NCBI RefSeq assembly: GCF_023502235.1 | Contig: NZ_JAMFLY010000003.1 | Span: 186,001 to 250,000 of the forward strand | Source of the DNA: Flagellimonas myxillae | Lineage (GTDB): Bacteria; Bacteroidota; Bacteroidia; Flavobacteriales; Flavobacteriaceae | Direction: 5' to 3' | Length of the DNA stretch: 64,000 bases | Part shown: positions 40,656 through 50,867 of the stretch, piece after piece | Position numbering within the stretch: the stretch's first letter is position 1 | Layout: each line of letters starts with the position of its first letter | Notes under the pieces: model-generated | Told to the model about the DNA's origin: nothing | The model's input: the letters and a program-made list of their open reading frames with translations, nothing else | Database searches by the model: none | Made by a program: the position numbers and the translations under genes

Positions 40656-42272
40656 ATGGACACCTATACCCCAGCTACGAAAACGATTTCGTTAAAGCAG
40701 TATGGAATTCAGCACAACAATGTGCGCTATCAATTGTCTCCCAGTGAGTTACATAATGTAACCCTTGAAAAAGAAATGGGAAAAGAAGCCTCTTCCGGGG
40801 CTTTGGCGATCAATACCGGAGAGTTTACTGGACGGTCTCCGATGGACCGTTTTATTGTCAAGGACGACATCACCCAAGAGAAAATCTGGTGGGGGAATAT
40901 CAACATCCCCTTTGAACCCGAAAAATTTGACAAATTGTACGACAAGGTCATCGCGTATTTGGATGACAAAGAACTGTTTGTAAGAGATTGTTATGCCTGC
41001 GCCGAGGATGATTACAAGCTTAACATTCGGGTGATCAATGAATACCCTTGGTCCAACATGTTTGCCTACAATATGTTTTTGAGGCCAACGGTGGAGGAAC
41101 TGGAGTCATTTGATCCCGAGTGGACGGTGGTCAATGCACCTGGTTTTATGGCCGATGCAGAAATTGACGGAACACGCCAGCATAATTTTGCCATCCTGAA
41201 TTTTTCCAGAAAGATTGCATTGATCGGGGGAACTGGGTATACCGGTGAAATTAAAAAGGGAATTTTCTCTGCCCTGAATTTTATCCTTCCGGTATTCAAA
41301 AATACACTACCCATGCATTGCTCGGCCAATGTGGGCAATGACGGGGATACCGCTGTGTTCTTTGGCCTTTCAGGAACGGGAAAGACCACCCTTTCAACAG
41401 ACCCAAACCGTAAGCTAATCGGGGATGATGAGCATGGTTGGACAGCGGACAATGCTGTATTTAACTTCGAAGGAGGTTGTTACGCCAAGGTAATTGACCT
41501 ATCCCAAGAAAAGGAACCGGAGATTTACGGGGCCATAAAGCATGGAGCTATCTTGGAAAATGTGATTTTGGATGACCAAGACGTTGTGGATTTTGCCGAC
41601 ACCTCCATTACCCAAAACACGAGGGTAAGCTACCCCATATATCATATCGAGAACATACAACAGCCATCAATAGGAAAGAATGTGAAAAACATCTTTTTTC
41701 TAACGGCCGATGCCTTTGGGGTTTTACCTCCAATTTCCAAATTGACCCCTGCCCAAGCGGCCTACCATTTTATCTCTGGTTATACCGCAAAAGTAGCTGG
41801 AACTGAAGCAGGAGTGGTTGAGCCACAACCTTCATTTTCTGCTTGTTTTGGAGCTCCCTTTATGCCCTTGCATCCTGCAGTATATGCAGAAATGTTAAGC
41901 AAAAAGATGCAGGAGTCTGGAGTGGATGTCTGGTTGATTAACACAGGATGGACGGGGGGACCCTATGGAGTGGGTAAACGAATGGAACTAAAATACACCC
42001 GTGCCATGATCAGTGCCGCGTTAAGCGGAGAATTAGGTCTATATAGCTACGATAAGTACCATATCCATTCCGTATTTGGGGTAGCCCAGCCGAGGGAATG
42101 TCCAGGTGTACCTACCAGTGTATTGAGCCCAAGGGCAACTTGGAACAATGACGATGCTTATTATAAGACTGCGTTTAAATTGACCAATGCCTTTAGGGAA
42201 AACTTTAAAAAGTTCGAGTCCTACGCCAGCGAGGAAATCAGGCGTGGAGGACCACAGCGATATGCCTTTTAA
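40656..42272 (+). CDS. pckA: Phosphoenolpyruvate carboxykinase (ATP)
   Basis: 538 residues from the ATG at 40656, family-typical. It decarboxylates oxaloacetate to phosphoenolpyruvate, linking the TCA cycle with gluconeogenesis. GLSGTGKTTLSTDPNR is the phosphate-binding loop (kinase-1a motif), GDDEHGW the metal motif, and the RSPMDRFIV and NTGWTGGPYGVGKRM blocks bind oxaloacetate and ATP. Monocistronic. Confidence 0.98.
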   Translation: MDTYTPATKTISLKQYGIQHNNVRYQLSPSELHNVTLEKEMGKEASSGALAINTGEFTGRSPMDRFIVKDDITQEKIWWGNINIPFEPEKFDKLYDKVIAYLDDKELFVRDCYACAEDDYKLNIRVINEYPWSNMFAYNMFLRPTVEELESFDPEWTVVNAPGFMADAEIDGTRQHNFAILNFSRKIALIGGTGYTGEIKKGIFSALNFILPVFKNTLPMHCSANVGNDGDTAVFFGLSGTGKTTLSTDPNRKLIGDDEHGWTADNAVFNFEGGCYAKVIDLSQEKEPEIYGAIKHGAILENVILDDQDVVDFADTSITQNTRVSYPIYHIENIQQPSIGKNVKNIFFLTADAFGVLPPISKLTPAQAAYHFISGYTAKVAGTEAGVVEPQPSFSACFGAPFMPLHPAVYAEMLSKKMQESGVDVWLINTGWTGGPYGVGKRMELKYTRAMISAALSGELGLYSYDKYHIHSVFGVAQPRECPGVPTSVLSPRATWNNDDAYYKTAFKLTNAFRENFKKFESYASEEIRRGGPQRYAF

Positions 42273-42305
42273 AAAAAAAGCCCCGATTTTATCGGGGCTT
42301 TTTTT
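42271..42305. terminator. Bidirectional terminator between pckA and hemD
   Basis: AAGCCCCGAT (42278-42287), loop TTT, ATCGGGGCTT (42291-42300), with a run of A before and a run of T after. Confidence 0.9.
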
Positions 42306-42328
42306 ATTGGTTTAAGGATAAGCTTCCT

Positions 42329-43072
42329 TTATTTGTTTACGCTGGTAATATACTTTTGAAGCGCCATGGTCATCGAGGGTGTCTCTGGGGTCGGGGCTTG
42401 AATGTCGATTCGTAGACCCGCATCTGTGGCGGCTTTAACCGTACTGTTTCCAAATACAGCTATTCGCGTATTGTTTTGTTCAAAATCCGGGAAGTTTTTC
42501 AGTAGGGATTCAATACCCGAAGGGCTAAAGAATACCAAAACATCATAGTAAACATCCCTTAAATCGGAAAGATCACTGATAACGGTCTTATAGAAAATAC
42601 CTCTTTTCCAATCAACGCCAAGTTCGTCCAATGCTTGGGGAACAATAGCCTTTAATGTATCGGATGAGGGAAGAAGGAACTTCTCGTCTTTGTATTTTTT
42701 AATAAGGGGAACCAATTCGTTGAAGGTACGCTTGCCGACATAAATTTTTCGTTTGCGGTACACCACATACTTCTGTAGGTAGTAGGCCACAGCTTCCGAC
42801 TGGCAAAAGTACTTCATGGTGTCTGGCACCTTAAAGCGCATTTCCTCGGCGATTCTAAAAAAGTGATCCACAGAGTTCCTACTTGTCAATATAATAGCAG
42901 TAAAATTGTTAAGGTCAATTTTCTGCTGCCTTACTGTTTTTGCCTGAACTCCCTCAACATGGATAAAGGGTCTAAAGTCTACCTTTACTTTTTCTTTTTC
43001 GATGAGTCGTGAATAGGGGGAATTTTCGATTTTGGGTTCTGGTTGGGAAACCAAAATTGTCTTTACTTTCAT
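42329..43072 (-). CDS. hemD: Uroporphyrinogen-III synthase
   Basis: 247 residues in two Rossmann-like halves. It cyclises hydroxymethylbilane in heme synthesis. TILVSQPEPKIENSPYSRLIE at the start, AIILTSRNSVDHFFRIAEEM and VLVFFSPSGIESLLKNFPDFEQNNTRIAVFGNSTVKAATDAGL are the usual blocks, though the family is poorly conserved. It follows the DUF4271 gene, an arrangement common in Bacteroidota. Confidence 0.9.
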   Translation of the reverse strand: MKVKTILVSQPEPKIENSPYSRLIEKEKVKVDFRPFIHVEGVQAKTVRQQKIDLNNFTAIILTSRNSVDHFFRIAEEMRFKVPDTMKYFCQSEAVAYYLQKYVVYRKRKIYVGKRTFNELVPLIKKYKDEKFLLPSSDTLKAIVPQALDELGVDWKRGIFYKTVISDLSDLRDVYYDVLVFFSPSGIESLLKNFPDFEQNNTRIAVFGNSTVKAATDAGLRIDIQAPTPETPSMTMALQKYITSVNK

Positions 43073-43078
43073 AAGCTT

Positions 43079-43741
43079 TCAATCTTTTAGATAGCTTCCA
43101 ACTATTACTAGGGGCGCAATTTCGAGTGTGCAAAGGTACAAAATAAAATAGAAAAAGTGGGAAATTATGACTTTTTGATGGTTCTTCATCAACCTGAAGA
43201 ATCCAATGATATTAATGGAAACAATTAAGACCAAAGCCGCATATATCACGATCTGGGAGTCTTTTGCGATATATACGAGTACCATGTTGGCAACAAACAT
43301 GACCAGACTGCTATGGTTTAAATAGGACGTTTTGTTGAACAATAGATCCGAGACCAAACCTTGGGTGTTAAACACAAATCCTTTGCCCAATTGAAGCATC
43401 ATTTTTACAAGTTCGAACAACAATAACCAACCCGTGATCAGAAAGAAGTAATACAGATAATCCTCGCTGCTGACCGGGAAAAATGTTTTTTGGACCAAAA
43501 AAAGGAACAGGGACAAATTAATCAACTGAAACACGGTCAATAGAATATGGAACCAGTTCAAAAGCCTTCCTTTTTTATTGTAGAGTACCACATACTTATT
43601 GTTGAAGGGAAGTATCATGAAATTGAGAAACCTGCTCTGGAAGAGATACTTGCCCAGGGTAAGGATCAAGAGGCTAAAAAATAGCACCAAGGTCATCCAA
43701 TCCAGCGATTCAACGGTTTTATAAATCGGTTCCATCGTCAA
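43079..43741 (-). CDS. DUF4271 family membrane protein
   Basis: 220 residues, about six membrane helices, with NKYVVLYNKKGRLLNWFHILL between the first two. This matches DUF4271, which almost always precedes hemD in Bacteroidota. Function unknown. It overlaps the end of the GT39 gene by 23 bp (ATG at 43741) and ends 6 bp before hemD. Confidence 0.85.
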   Translation of the reverse strand: MTMEPIYKTVESLDWMTLVLFFSLLILTLGKYLFQSRFLNFMILPFNNKYVVLYNKKGRLLNWFHILLTVFQLINLSLFLFLVQKTFFPVSSEDYLYYFFLITGWLLLFELVKMMLQLGKGFVFNTQGLVSDLLFNKTSYLNHSSLVMFVANMVLVYIAKDSQIVIYAALVLIVSINIIGFFRLMKNHQKVIISHFFYFILYLCTLEIAPLVIVGSYLKD

Positions 43742-45395
43742 GTTTTATGGGAATTCCATTAAGTCCGGGAATAAGCTCCTTGTTGCCCAAACCAACTCTA
43801 AAATAACCAGGTTCTTCCAATTTTCTGGGTTTAGGGAGTTGAAATTGGAAGTAGGCTGTATCTTTTGACTTTAAGATTTTATGCATGGCGTTTAAGGGTG
43901 CCACTTTAATAGGTACGCGTTCTATCACTTTCTTATAATCATCTGTATAGGCTACAGCATAGTTCAAGCTATCCAATGGGATATCAAAGGGATATGGATT
44001 GTGGACCTTTAAATTCCAATTATTTGTTTCTTCGAGCGATCTTTCAGCAAAGCAGCGTAGTTTTCGGTACGAATTAAAATCGTCCATGAAAACACCAAAA
44101 AATGTAGTTCCTTTTGGACTTAAATAGGAGATATCCCCACTCTTACGGTATTGGGAAAACATCACAACCTTTTTTCCCCTAGCAATTTCTTCGGAGGCAT
44201 CAATGGAATACTGGTTTTTTCGGTAAAAGCAGTTGTTCAACGAAAAGGACGGCTTCCCCGAATAGAATTCGTACATCGGTGCGCGTCTATAAGAATTTTC
44301 AAAAATAACCATGGCATCCCCAGCCTTGGAATCCACATCCTCAACCCAAGACTTGTTGCCGTGTGTTTCGTATACTATTGGTAATAGTGGTTGATGAACC
44401 AGCCAAAGCCTACCATATAATAAAATGACCAAACTTGCCAATCCCATTCTATACATCCATTTTCGGCTTTGGGCATTTTCAAGCAAATGATTGAAGGCAA
44501 TAATTAGCATAGGGATGGAAATCACAATGATCCATTGCGTTTGCACCCTCCTGTTAAAACTGGATATGAAAAAGAAGAGAATCACACCATAGGTTAAATA
44601 CTTGACTGCCTTGGAAAACTTATCCGTTTCCTTGTTTTTGATCAAGGCCAAATACACCCAATAGAACAGCAGGCCAAAAACGATGATAAGATTTAGAAAG
44701 AAGCCCAGCGTAAATTTCTCGAAGGAATAGGCCTGGTTTGGCCTTTCAAAAAGATGGTATTTTATGGAGACAAAATCGTGTTCGAAAAGCCATAAGAAGT
44801 GGGGTATGTAACACAATAATGCCACAACCACGGCCAGCCAAGCATATCTGTTGAACACCAATTTTATGTTGGACAAAAGCACAAACAAGATGACCAACAC
44901 CGCATGGTACTTACTGTACATCAAGGCAGCCATGGAAATACCAAGAGCCAAGGAGAGAACTATTGTGGGCTGCTTTATAAATCGCTTGTACAACAATAGG
45001 AATAGGGCAGTAAAAAAGAGCAATGGAGTGTCTGGTAACGTAAGGAAACCGTATACGTTCACCAATACCATAGAAAATATGAGCAAGAAAAAATGAACCA
45101 CATAATCCTTCTTTTTAGGATGATCCACTGTTTCCCACAGCAATAGGTACGTTCCCGTGGAAAGAATACAGCTCATAAACCGGACCCCGAGTTCCCCATC
45201 AAAAAAGAAACTACTTAATCTAATAAGAAAGGCCACCATGGGAGGGTGATCAAAGTATCCCCAATCCAGATTTTGGGCATAATACCAATAGTAGGCCTCA
45301 TCGTAGATGAGTTCAGTAAAAGCCGCCTGAATAAGATTAAGAAGAAAAAGAATGGCCAGAAGCAGGTAAAACAACCTGGGAAACTTTTGGGTCAT
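43719..45395 (-). CDS. Glycosyltransferase family 39 (ArnT/PMT-like) membrane protein
   Basis: 558 residues from the ATG at 45395; a -7 box just upstream makes longer versions unlikely. About ten membrane helices, with the catalytic-type loop DEAYYWYYAQNLDWGYFDHPPMVAFLIRL (acidic D-E near residues 32-33 and DHPP). GT39-like enzymes use polyprenyl-phosphate sugars to glycosylate lipids or proteins outside the membrane. The divergent neighbour makes polyprenyl-phosphate mannose in other organisms, so donor and user may be paired. Confidence 0.85.
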   Translation of the reverse strand: MTQKFPRLFYLLLAILFLLNLIQAAFTELIYDEAYYWYYAQNLDWGYFDHPPMVAFLIRLSSFFFDGELGVRFMSCILSTGTYLLLWETVDHPKKKDYVVHFFLLIFSMVLVNVYGFLTLPDTPLLFFTALFLLLYKRFIKQPTIVLSLALGISMAALMYSKYHAVLVILFVLLSNIKLVFNRYAWLAVVVALLCYIPHFLWLFEHDFVSIKYHLFERPNQAYSFEKFTLGFFLNLIIVFGLLFYWVYLALIKNKETDKFSKAVKYLTYGVILFFFISSFNRRVQTQWIIVISIPMLIIAFNHLLENAQSRKWMYRMGLASLVILLYGRLWLVHQPLLPIVYETHGNKSWVEDVDSKAGDAMVIFENSYRRAPMYEFYSGKPSFSLNNCFYRKNQYSIDASEEIARGKKVVMFSQYRKSGDISYLSPKGTTFFGVFMDDFNSYRKLRCFAERSLEETNNWNLKVHNPYPFDIPLDSLNYAVAYTDDYKKVIERVPIKVAPLNAMHKILKSKDTAYFQFQLPKPRKLEEPGYFRVGLGNKELIPGLNGIPIKLDDGTDL

Positions 45396-45415
45396 CAATT
45401 GGATTTTAGATGGCC

Positions 45416-45497
45416 CAAAGGTACAAATAATGGCACTTACCCTAATAAAATGGTACCGAAACCACATGGCCACGCTAATTAGAAAAGCTTATTTTTG
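45416..45497. promoter_or_regulatory. Divergent promoters for the two glycosyltransferase genes
   Basis: On the minus strand, TACCTTTG (45423-45416) is a -7 box whose start lies near 45410, 15 bp before the GT39 ATG. On the plus strand, TATTTTTG (45490-45497) is a -7 box 18 bp before the GT2 ATG at 45516. Each excludes longer starts of its gene. Confidence 0.6.
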
Positions 45498-45515
45498 CAC
45501 TCTAATTACGCGCAA

Positions 45516-46244
45516 ATGGTAGATGGCATTGTGATCATACCCACCTTCAATGAGATTGAGAACATTGAGGCTATCATCAAAACGGTATTTGATCTTAAAA
45601 AAAATTTCCATGTTCTGGTCGTTGACGATAATTCTCCCGACGGGACAGCGCAAAATGTCCAGGCACTTCAAGAACAATTCCCAGAACGCCTATTCCTAGA
45701 AGTCAGAAAAGAAAAATCAGGTTTGGGAACCGCCTATATCCATGGGTTTAAATGGGCCCTAAAAAGGGATTACGAGTACATTTTTGAGATGGATGCGGAT
45801 TTCTCCCATCGCCCGGCAGACCTTTCCCGACTGCACCGCGCCTGTTTGAACGGTGCCGATGTGGCCGTGGGCTCCCGTTATAAAAAAGGGGTGAACGTGG
45901 TCAATTGGCCCTTGTTCCGGATATTACTCAGTTATGGGGCCTCGTTTTATGTAAAGATCATTACTGGAATGAAGGTGCACGACCCCACGGCGGGCTTTGT
46001 TTGTTACCATCGCCGGGTTTTGGAAAGTATCGATTTGGACAAGGTGAGGTTTATCGGATATGCCTTTCAGATTGAGATGAAGTACCGGGCATACCTTAAA
46101 AAGTTTAAAATAGAAGAAGTTTCCATCATATTTACAGATCGGATAAATGGTAAATCCAAGATGAATTCCTCCATTGTTCGGGAGGCCATCTTTGGGGTGA
46201 TAGCCATGAAGTTCAGAAGTGTATTTTTCAAAAAGAGTTTTTAG
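45516..46244 (+). CDS. Polyprenol-phosphate mannosyltransferase-like glycosyltransferase (GT2, DPM1-like)
   Basis: 242 residues from the ATG at 45516. VIIPTFNEIENIEAIIKTV, VVDDNSPDGTAQNV (nucleotide-sugar binding) and EMDADFSHRPADLSRL (DxD-type metal site) are the DPM1-like GT2 motifs. It should form polyprenyl-phosphate-linked sugar for enzymes such as the divergent GT39 protein. No C-terminal membrane domain. The dihydroorotase gene starts 1 bp after its stop. Confidence 0.9.
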   Translation: MVDGIVIIPTFNEIENIEAIIKTVFDLKKNFHVLVVDDNSPDGTAQNVQALQEQFPERLFLEVRKEKSGLGTAYIHGFKWALKRDYEYIFEMDADFSHRPADLSRLHRACLNGADVAVGSRYKKGVNVVNWPLFRILLSYGASFYVKIITGMKVHDPTAGFVCYHRRVLESIDLDKVRFIGYAFQIEMKYRAYLKKFKIEEVSIIFTDRINGKSKMNSSIVREAIFGVIAMKFRSVFFKKSF

Positions 46245-46245
46245 G

Positions 46246-47580
46246 ATGTCCAAAATCTTACTAAAGAATGCCAAGATTGTCAATGAAAACAGAGTTTTCG
46301 AATCCGATCTACTGCTGCAGGACGGGTTCATCTCCCGAATAGATGGCGATATTTCTGATGAGCATGCCCAGGTTATCGATTTGGCCGGAGATCTATTACT
46401 TCCGGGAATTATAGATGACCAGGTCCATTTTCGGGAACCGGGATTGACCCATAAGGGAACCATCGCTACCGAAAGTAGGGCTGCCATTGCCGGTGGTATT
46501 ACCACTTTTATGGAGCAGCCAAATACCAATCCTCAGACCACTACCTTGGAAAAGTTGGAGGAAAAGTTTGCCATTGCAGCAAGAGATTCCTATGCCAATT
46601 ATTCATTTCTTTTTGGGGGAACCAATGACAACCTTGAAGAGCTCAAGCGATTGGATAAAAATGCATGCTCTGGGGTAAAACTGTTTCTGGGGTCTTCCAC
46701 GGGAAACATGTTGGTGGACAATGAGGAAGTCTTGGAAAAGATTTTCAAGAATACCGAGATGGTGATTTCTGCGCATTGCGAGGACGAAGGGACCATCAGG
46801 GCCAATATGGCCGAATACCAAGCTAAATTCGGGGACGATATTCCTATAAAATATCATCCGCTTATTCGAAGTAGCGAGGCTTGTTACCTTTCTTCATCAA
46901 AGGCGATAGCCTTGGCCAAAAGTACGGGGGCACGATTGCACGTGTTTCATGTTTCCACCGGAATCGAGACCGATTTGTTTACGAATTCCATCTCTCTGGA
47001 GGAAAAGAAAATAACCTCTGAGGTCTGTATTCACCATCTGTGGTTTTCGGATGAGGATTATACCGAAAAAGGTACCTTGATCAAATGGAACCCTGCGGTA
47101 AAGACCAGTACGGACAGGGAAAAACTCTGGGAGGCGCTTCTGGACGACCGAATTGATGTAGTAGCAACGGACCATGCCCCACACACCTTAGCGGAAAAAA
47201 CCAACCCATATACCAAAGCACCTTCTGGTGGACCCTTGGTGCAGCATGCACTTTTGGCTATGCTTCAGAAACAAAGCGAGGGTAAAATAACTTTGGAAAA
47301 GGCGGTAGAAAAAATGTGCCACAACCCTGCCAAACTTTTTGACTTGGACCGAAGGGGCTTTATTAAGGAGGGATACTACGCTGATCTGGTGCAGGTAAAC
47401 CGCAATTCCCAAAATGAGGTTAAAAAAGACAATATTCTGTACAAATGTGGATGGTCTCCCTTTGAAGGTGTTACCTTTGGCTCAAAGGTCGTTCGAACTT
47501 TTGTTAATGGGCATCTGGCTTTTGACCAAGGCAATTTTAGCAACGAACGCAAGGCAATGCGATTAACCTTCAGTAGGTGA
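46246..47580 (+). CDS. pyrC: Dihydroorotase
   Basis: 444 residues from the ATG at 46246. It closes carbamoyl-aspartate to dihydroorotate in pyrimidine synthesis. Metal and substrate motifs: DDQVHFREPGLTHKGTIATE, GVKLFLGSSTGNMLVD (Lys likely carboxylated), and ATDHAPHTLAEK. This is the longer, type-I-like dihydroorotase. It is in an operon with the GT2 gene (1-bp gap) and the DUF4296 lipoprotein, a frequent Flavobacteriaceae grouping. Confidence 0.93.
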   Translation: MSKILLKNAKIVNENRVFESDLLLQDGFISRIDGDISDEHAQVIDLAGDLLLPGIIDDQVHFREPGLTHKGTIATESRAAIAGGITTFMEQPNTNPQTTTLEKLEEKFAIAARDSYANYSFLFGGTNDNLEELKRLDKNACSGVKLFLGSSTGNMLVDNEEVLEKIFKNTEMVISAHCEDEGTIRANMAEYQAKFGDDIPIKYHPLIRSSEACYLSSSKAIALAKSTGARLHVFHVSTGIETDLFTNSISLEEKKITSEVCIHHLWFSDEDYTEKGTLIKWNPAVKTSTDREKLWEALLDDRIDVVATDHAPHTLAEKTNPYTKAPSGGPLVQHALLAMLQKQSEGKITLEKAVEKMCHNPAKLFDLDRRGFIKEGYYADLVQVNRNSQNEVKKDNILYKCGWSPFEGVTFGSKVVRTFVNGHLAFDQGNFSNERKAMRLTFSR

Positions 47581-47582
47581 AA

Positions 47583-48068
47583 ATGAAGAAAGTTGTTTTT
47601 TTCTGTATTGGACTTTGGATGGTTTCCTGCGCGGAAAAGGTAATTGAACCGCCAGAAAAATTGATTTCAAAAGACAAGATGGTTGAAATCTATCACGATT
47701 TGGCCCTCCTAAAGGCGGCTGAACGGAATATTGAGCCCATTTTGAAACATAAAGGGATTACCATAATGGAGTATCTCTATGACAAGCATGGGATAGATAG
47801 TGTGCAATTGACCCAGAGCGACTTATATTATGCTTCGGTTCCTTTGGAGTATCAGGCCATTTATGAAGAGGTAAACGCCATTTTGGAACGTAGGACCAAA
47901 GCCATGGAAAATGCTACCAAACAAAAGAACGATAGCGTTAGAAAGACTAGAAAACTAATGCGCGATTCCACCAGAGGGCCTAGACCTACCAATAAATCAA
48001 CCAAGACCAAAGGCAAAATAGAGGCCGGAAAGAAAACCGAAAAGAAGGTCAAAGAGAATCAGACTTGA
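47583..48068 (+). CDS. DUF4296 lipoprotein
   Basis: 161 residues from the ATG at 47583, 2 bp after the dihydroorotase stop. A lipoprotein signal (MKKVVFFCIGLWMVSC) is followed by an alpha-helical DUF4296 domain (LISKDKMVEIYHDLALLKAAE, then EYLYDKHGIDSVQ). The tail from about residue 110 is strongly basic and low-complexity. Function unknown. It overlaps the convergent epimerase gene by 20 bp. Confidence 0.85.
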   Translation: MKKVVFFCIGLWMVSCAEKVIEPPEKLISKDKMVEIYHDLALLKAAERNIEPILKHKGITIMEYLYDKHGIDSVQLTQSDLYYASVPLEYQAIYEEVNAILERRTKAMENATKQKNDSVRKTRKLMRDSTRGPRPTNKSTKTKGKIEAGKKTEKKVKENQT

Positions 48069-49056
48069 ATTTTTCACAGCAAAAGTCCAGGGTATCGTCC
48101 AAGCTTTCAAAAGTAAAGGACAGTGCATTCTTAATCTTGGAGTTGTCGTAAATTTCCCTTTGGTATAATCCCTTGGTCATATTTTTGGTAAGCCTACGTC
48201 TTTTTCTCCTGAGCTTGCTACGCAACCAATCCCAGCGCCAAAAAAACTCCAACACCCAAAATGGCACTTGTTTTTTGGGAGCGTCCACCCCAAAACGGGC
48301 AGCGATTTTTCCAAAAATATCCCCATAACCAAGATTTGCACCCACCAAAATAAACCGTTCCCCAGCAATGTCAGAATCCATTAACTGGGTCATGGAATTG
48401 ACCACATCATTTACGGAGACAAACCCGGTTCCACCTGGAACAAAGCGTTTTTTGCCTTTATTGGCATAAGTGAAAAAAGAGCCACTTCCTGACCTCCAAA
48501 ATCCCGGGCCCAAGATCACTCCTGGATTTACGACAACTACCTGGAGACCTTCTTGGCTTCCGCGCCAAACTTCCAGTTCCGCATCGTGTTTGGTTAGGCC
48601 GTATACCGAAACTTGGGCGTCGTTCCATTCATTTTCTTCGTTGGCCATTTTTCCGCCCACACTTGGGCCAATGGCGGCAATTGAACTTACATAGCACATC
48701 TTTTTCACACCGTTTGCAACACACAGGTTGACCAAATTTGCCGTGGCATCCGTGTTGGTCTGGATCAATTGATCAAGATGCCTGGGGTCAAACGAAATCA
48801 ATGCGGCACAATGATAGACTTGGTCAACATCCTCAAATGCAGCTTCCATAGAACTTACGTCCGTTATGTCAGCTTTGAACCAAGTGATTTTATCAAAAAG
48901 TGAAGCAGGAGTATCGGAATAATAGCCGAAAACTTTGGTGACCTTGTCCAGAGACTTTTTTGTTCGATAGATGGCTTTTACAGGTTTTCCACTTTTCGCC
49001 AAATGATACAGCAAATGGGAACCAATCAATCCAGTACCTCCGGTAACCAAAATCAT
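48049..49056 (-). CDS. NAD-dependent epimerase/dehydratase family protein
   Basis: 335 residues, extended SDR. The N-terminus MILVTGGTGLIGSHLLYHLA contains the TGxxGxxG NAD-binding motif, and the active-site pattern is YGLTKHDAE (YxxxK) near residue 147. It resembles the 3-beta-hydroxysteroid dehydrogenase/flavanol-reductase branch more than sugar epimerases. Substrate unknown. It diverges from tyrS. Confidence 0.9.
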   Translation of the reverse strand: MILVTGGTGLIGSHLLYHLAKSGKPVKAIYRTKKSLDKVTKVFGYYSDTPASLFDKITWFKADITDVSSMEAAFEDVDQVYHCAALISFDPRHLDQLIQTNTDATANLVNLCVANGVKKMCYVSSIAAIGPSVGGKMANEENEWNDAQVSVYGLTKHDAELEVWRGSQEGLQVVVVNPGVILGPGFWRSGSGSFFTYANKGKKRFVPGGTGFVSVNDVVNSMTQLMDSDIAGERFILVGANLGYGDIFGKIAARFGVDAPKKQVPFWVLEFFWRWDWLRSKLRRKRRRLTKNMTKGLYQREIYDNSKIKNALSFTFESLDDTLDFCCEKFKSDSL

Positions 49057-49111
49057 TCGGTAAAAATACCTATTTGCTTTGGATTTATTGAAGGAAGTAA
49101 GATCTTCATTT

Positions 49112-49119
49112 TATATTTG
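49112..49119 (+). promoter_or_regulatory. -7 box of tyrS
   Basis: TATATTTG, a perfect TAnnTTTG, 22 bp before the ATG at 49142 and 16 bp before an alternative ATG at 49136. Confidence 0.6.
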
Positions 49120-49141
49120 CAGCTACGCAAAAGCAATGGTA

Positions 49142-50437
49142 ATGGAAAAGAATTTTGTGCAAGAGCTACAGTGGAGGGGAATGGTCCACGACATAATGCC
49201 GGGAGCGGAGGAACATTTGATGGAAAGGATGCAGGCCGCCTATGTTGGAATAGACCCAACTGCGGATTCTTTACATATTGGACATTTGGTGAGCGTAATG
49301 ATGTTACGTCATTTCCAGTTGGCCGGGCATAAACCCTTTGCATTGGTTGGAGGGGCAACCGGAATGATCGGCGATCCCTCTGGTAAATCTGCAGAGCGCA
49401 ACCTATTGGATGAGACCACGCTTAGGCACAATCAGGAAGCGATCAAATCCCAATTGAGCAGATTTCTGGATTTTGAAAGTGATGCTCCCAATGCCGCGGT
49501 CCTTGTAAACAACTACGATTGGATGAAGAATTTCTCCTTCCTTGATTTTATCCGGGATGTTGGGAAACACATTACCGTAAACTATATGATGGCCAAGGAT
49601 TCTGTTAAAAAAAGGCTGTCTTCGGATGCGAAGGAGGGAATGTCGTTTACAGAGTTTACCTATCAGTTGGTTCAAGGCTATGATTTTTTATACCTCTACC
49701 AAAATCACAACTGTACCCTGCAAATGGGAGGTAGTGATCAGTGGGGAAACATTACCACAGGAACTGAACTGATCAGAAGAATTGGAGGCGGAAAGGGCTT
49801 TGCATTGACCTGTCCTTTGATAACCAAGGCCGATGGAACCAAGTTTGGAAAGACCGAAGGCGGTAACGTTTGGTTGGATGCTGAACGCACTTCACCTTAT
49901 AAATTTTACCAGTATTGGTTGAACACCTCGGATGAAGATGCCGAAAAATACATTAAGATTTTCACCTTTTTGTCCCAACAGGAAATCGAATCCCTGGTGG
50001 AAGCCCATAAACAAGAGCCTCATTTGAGGGCATTACAAAAGAAGTTGGCCGAAGAGATTACCACCATGGTGCACTCCAAGGAAGATTTGGAAAATGCGAT
50101 CAAGGCCAGTAACATTCTATTTGGAAAATCCACTTCCGAAGACCTGAAGGCCTTGGACGAGAAAACCTTTTTGGATGTTTTTGATGGAGTACCACAGGCC
50201 ACAGTTTCCAAAAGTGAATTGGATCAAGGCTTGGATATGATTGGGGCTTTGGCTGCCAAAACGGGATTTTTGGGATCCAACGGGGAGGCGCGAAGGGAGT
50301 TGAAGCAGAATTCCATTTCGGTCAACAAACAAAAAGTAAAGGAGGATTATTTGATTTCCGGTTCCGATTTGATCAATGACAAATTTGTGCTGCTCCAGCG
50401 AGGAAGGAAGAACTATTTTGTCTTGGTTGTGGAATAA
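49142..50437 (+). CDS. tyrS: Tyrosyl-tRNA synthetase
   Basis: 431 residues from the ATG at 49142; the ATG at 49136 is also possible. It charges tRNA-Tyr. [21 protein letters not shown] holds the HIGH motif, [14 protein letters not shown] the tyrosine site and [13 protein letters not shown] the KMSKS equivalent. An S4 RNA-binding domain lies at the C-terminus ([21 protein letters not shown]). Monocistronic. Confidence 0.98.
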   Translation: MEKNFVQELQWRGMVHDIMPGAEEHLMERMQAAYVGIDPTADSLHIGHLVSVMMLRHFQLAGHKPFALVGGATGMIGDPSGKSAERNLLDETTLRHNQEAIKSQLSRFLDFESDAPNAAVLVNNYDWMKNFSFLDFIRDVGKHITVNYMMAKDSVKKRLSSDAKEGMSFTEFTYQLVQGYDFLYLYQNHNCTLQMGGSDQWGNITTGTELIRRIGGGKGFALTCPLITKADGTKFGKTEGGNVWLDAERTSPYKFYQYWLNTSDEDAEKYIKIFTFLSQQEIESLVEAHKQEPHLRALQKKLAEEITTMVHSKEDLENAIKASNILFGKSTSEDLKALDEKTFLDVFDGVPQATVSKSELDQGLDMIGALAAKTGFLGSNGEARRELKQNSISVNKQKVKEDYLISGSDLINDKFVLLQRGRKNYFVLVVE

Positions 50438-50492
50438 CCTGCGCAACGTTCCGTAATTCCTACATCTTACAATTGAATCAATCTCTGGTATA

Positions 50493-50867
50493 ATGAAGTA
50501 TTTTGTTTTATCGATTTTCGCCTTGTTTTTACTAGGCTGCACTTCCGATGATGATATTAATCCGGGCAATGCCCAGTGGATTTTGGACAATGTGGTTTGT
50601 TTTTGCTTTTTTGGGGATGACTTCGACTTCAGCACACATACCCTAACCTTTAATAGTGATACAGGGATGGTAACCATAGAGAATGAGGGAGATTCACAGT
50701 TTATCGCCCCGGCAGGGACCTACCCATTTACGGACAATGGTTCCGTAATTGGTATTGAGGGTCGCGAATACACCTACGAAGAGGAAGGGAATACCTTGGT
50801 GCTTACCTATGTGGACGAACCGATGATCGCCGATGACGAGGTCACCTATTACTATACCAAAAACTAG
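50493..50867 (+). CDS. Small acidic lipoprotein, lipocalin-like
   Basis: 124 residues. Lipobox LLGC at residue 16, followed by TSDDD, an acidic stretch of the kind that directs Bacteroidota lipoproteins to the cell surface. The remainder is beta-rich (WILDNVVCFCFFGDDFDFSTHTLTF, YTYEEEGNTLVLTY) and resembles small lipocalin-like domains. No function recognised. It overlaps the convergent LuxE-family gene by 4 bp. Confidence 0.7.
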   Translation: MKYFVLSIFALFLLGCTSDDDINPGNAQWILDNVVCFCFFGDDFDFSTHTLTFNSDTGMVTIENEGDSQFIAPAGTYPFTDNGSVIGIEGREYTYEEEGNTLVLTYVDEPMIADDEVTYYYTKN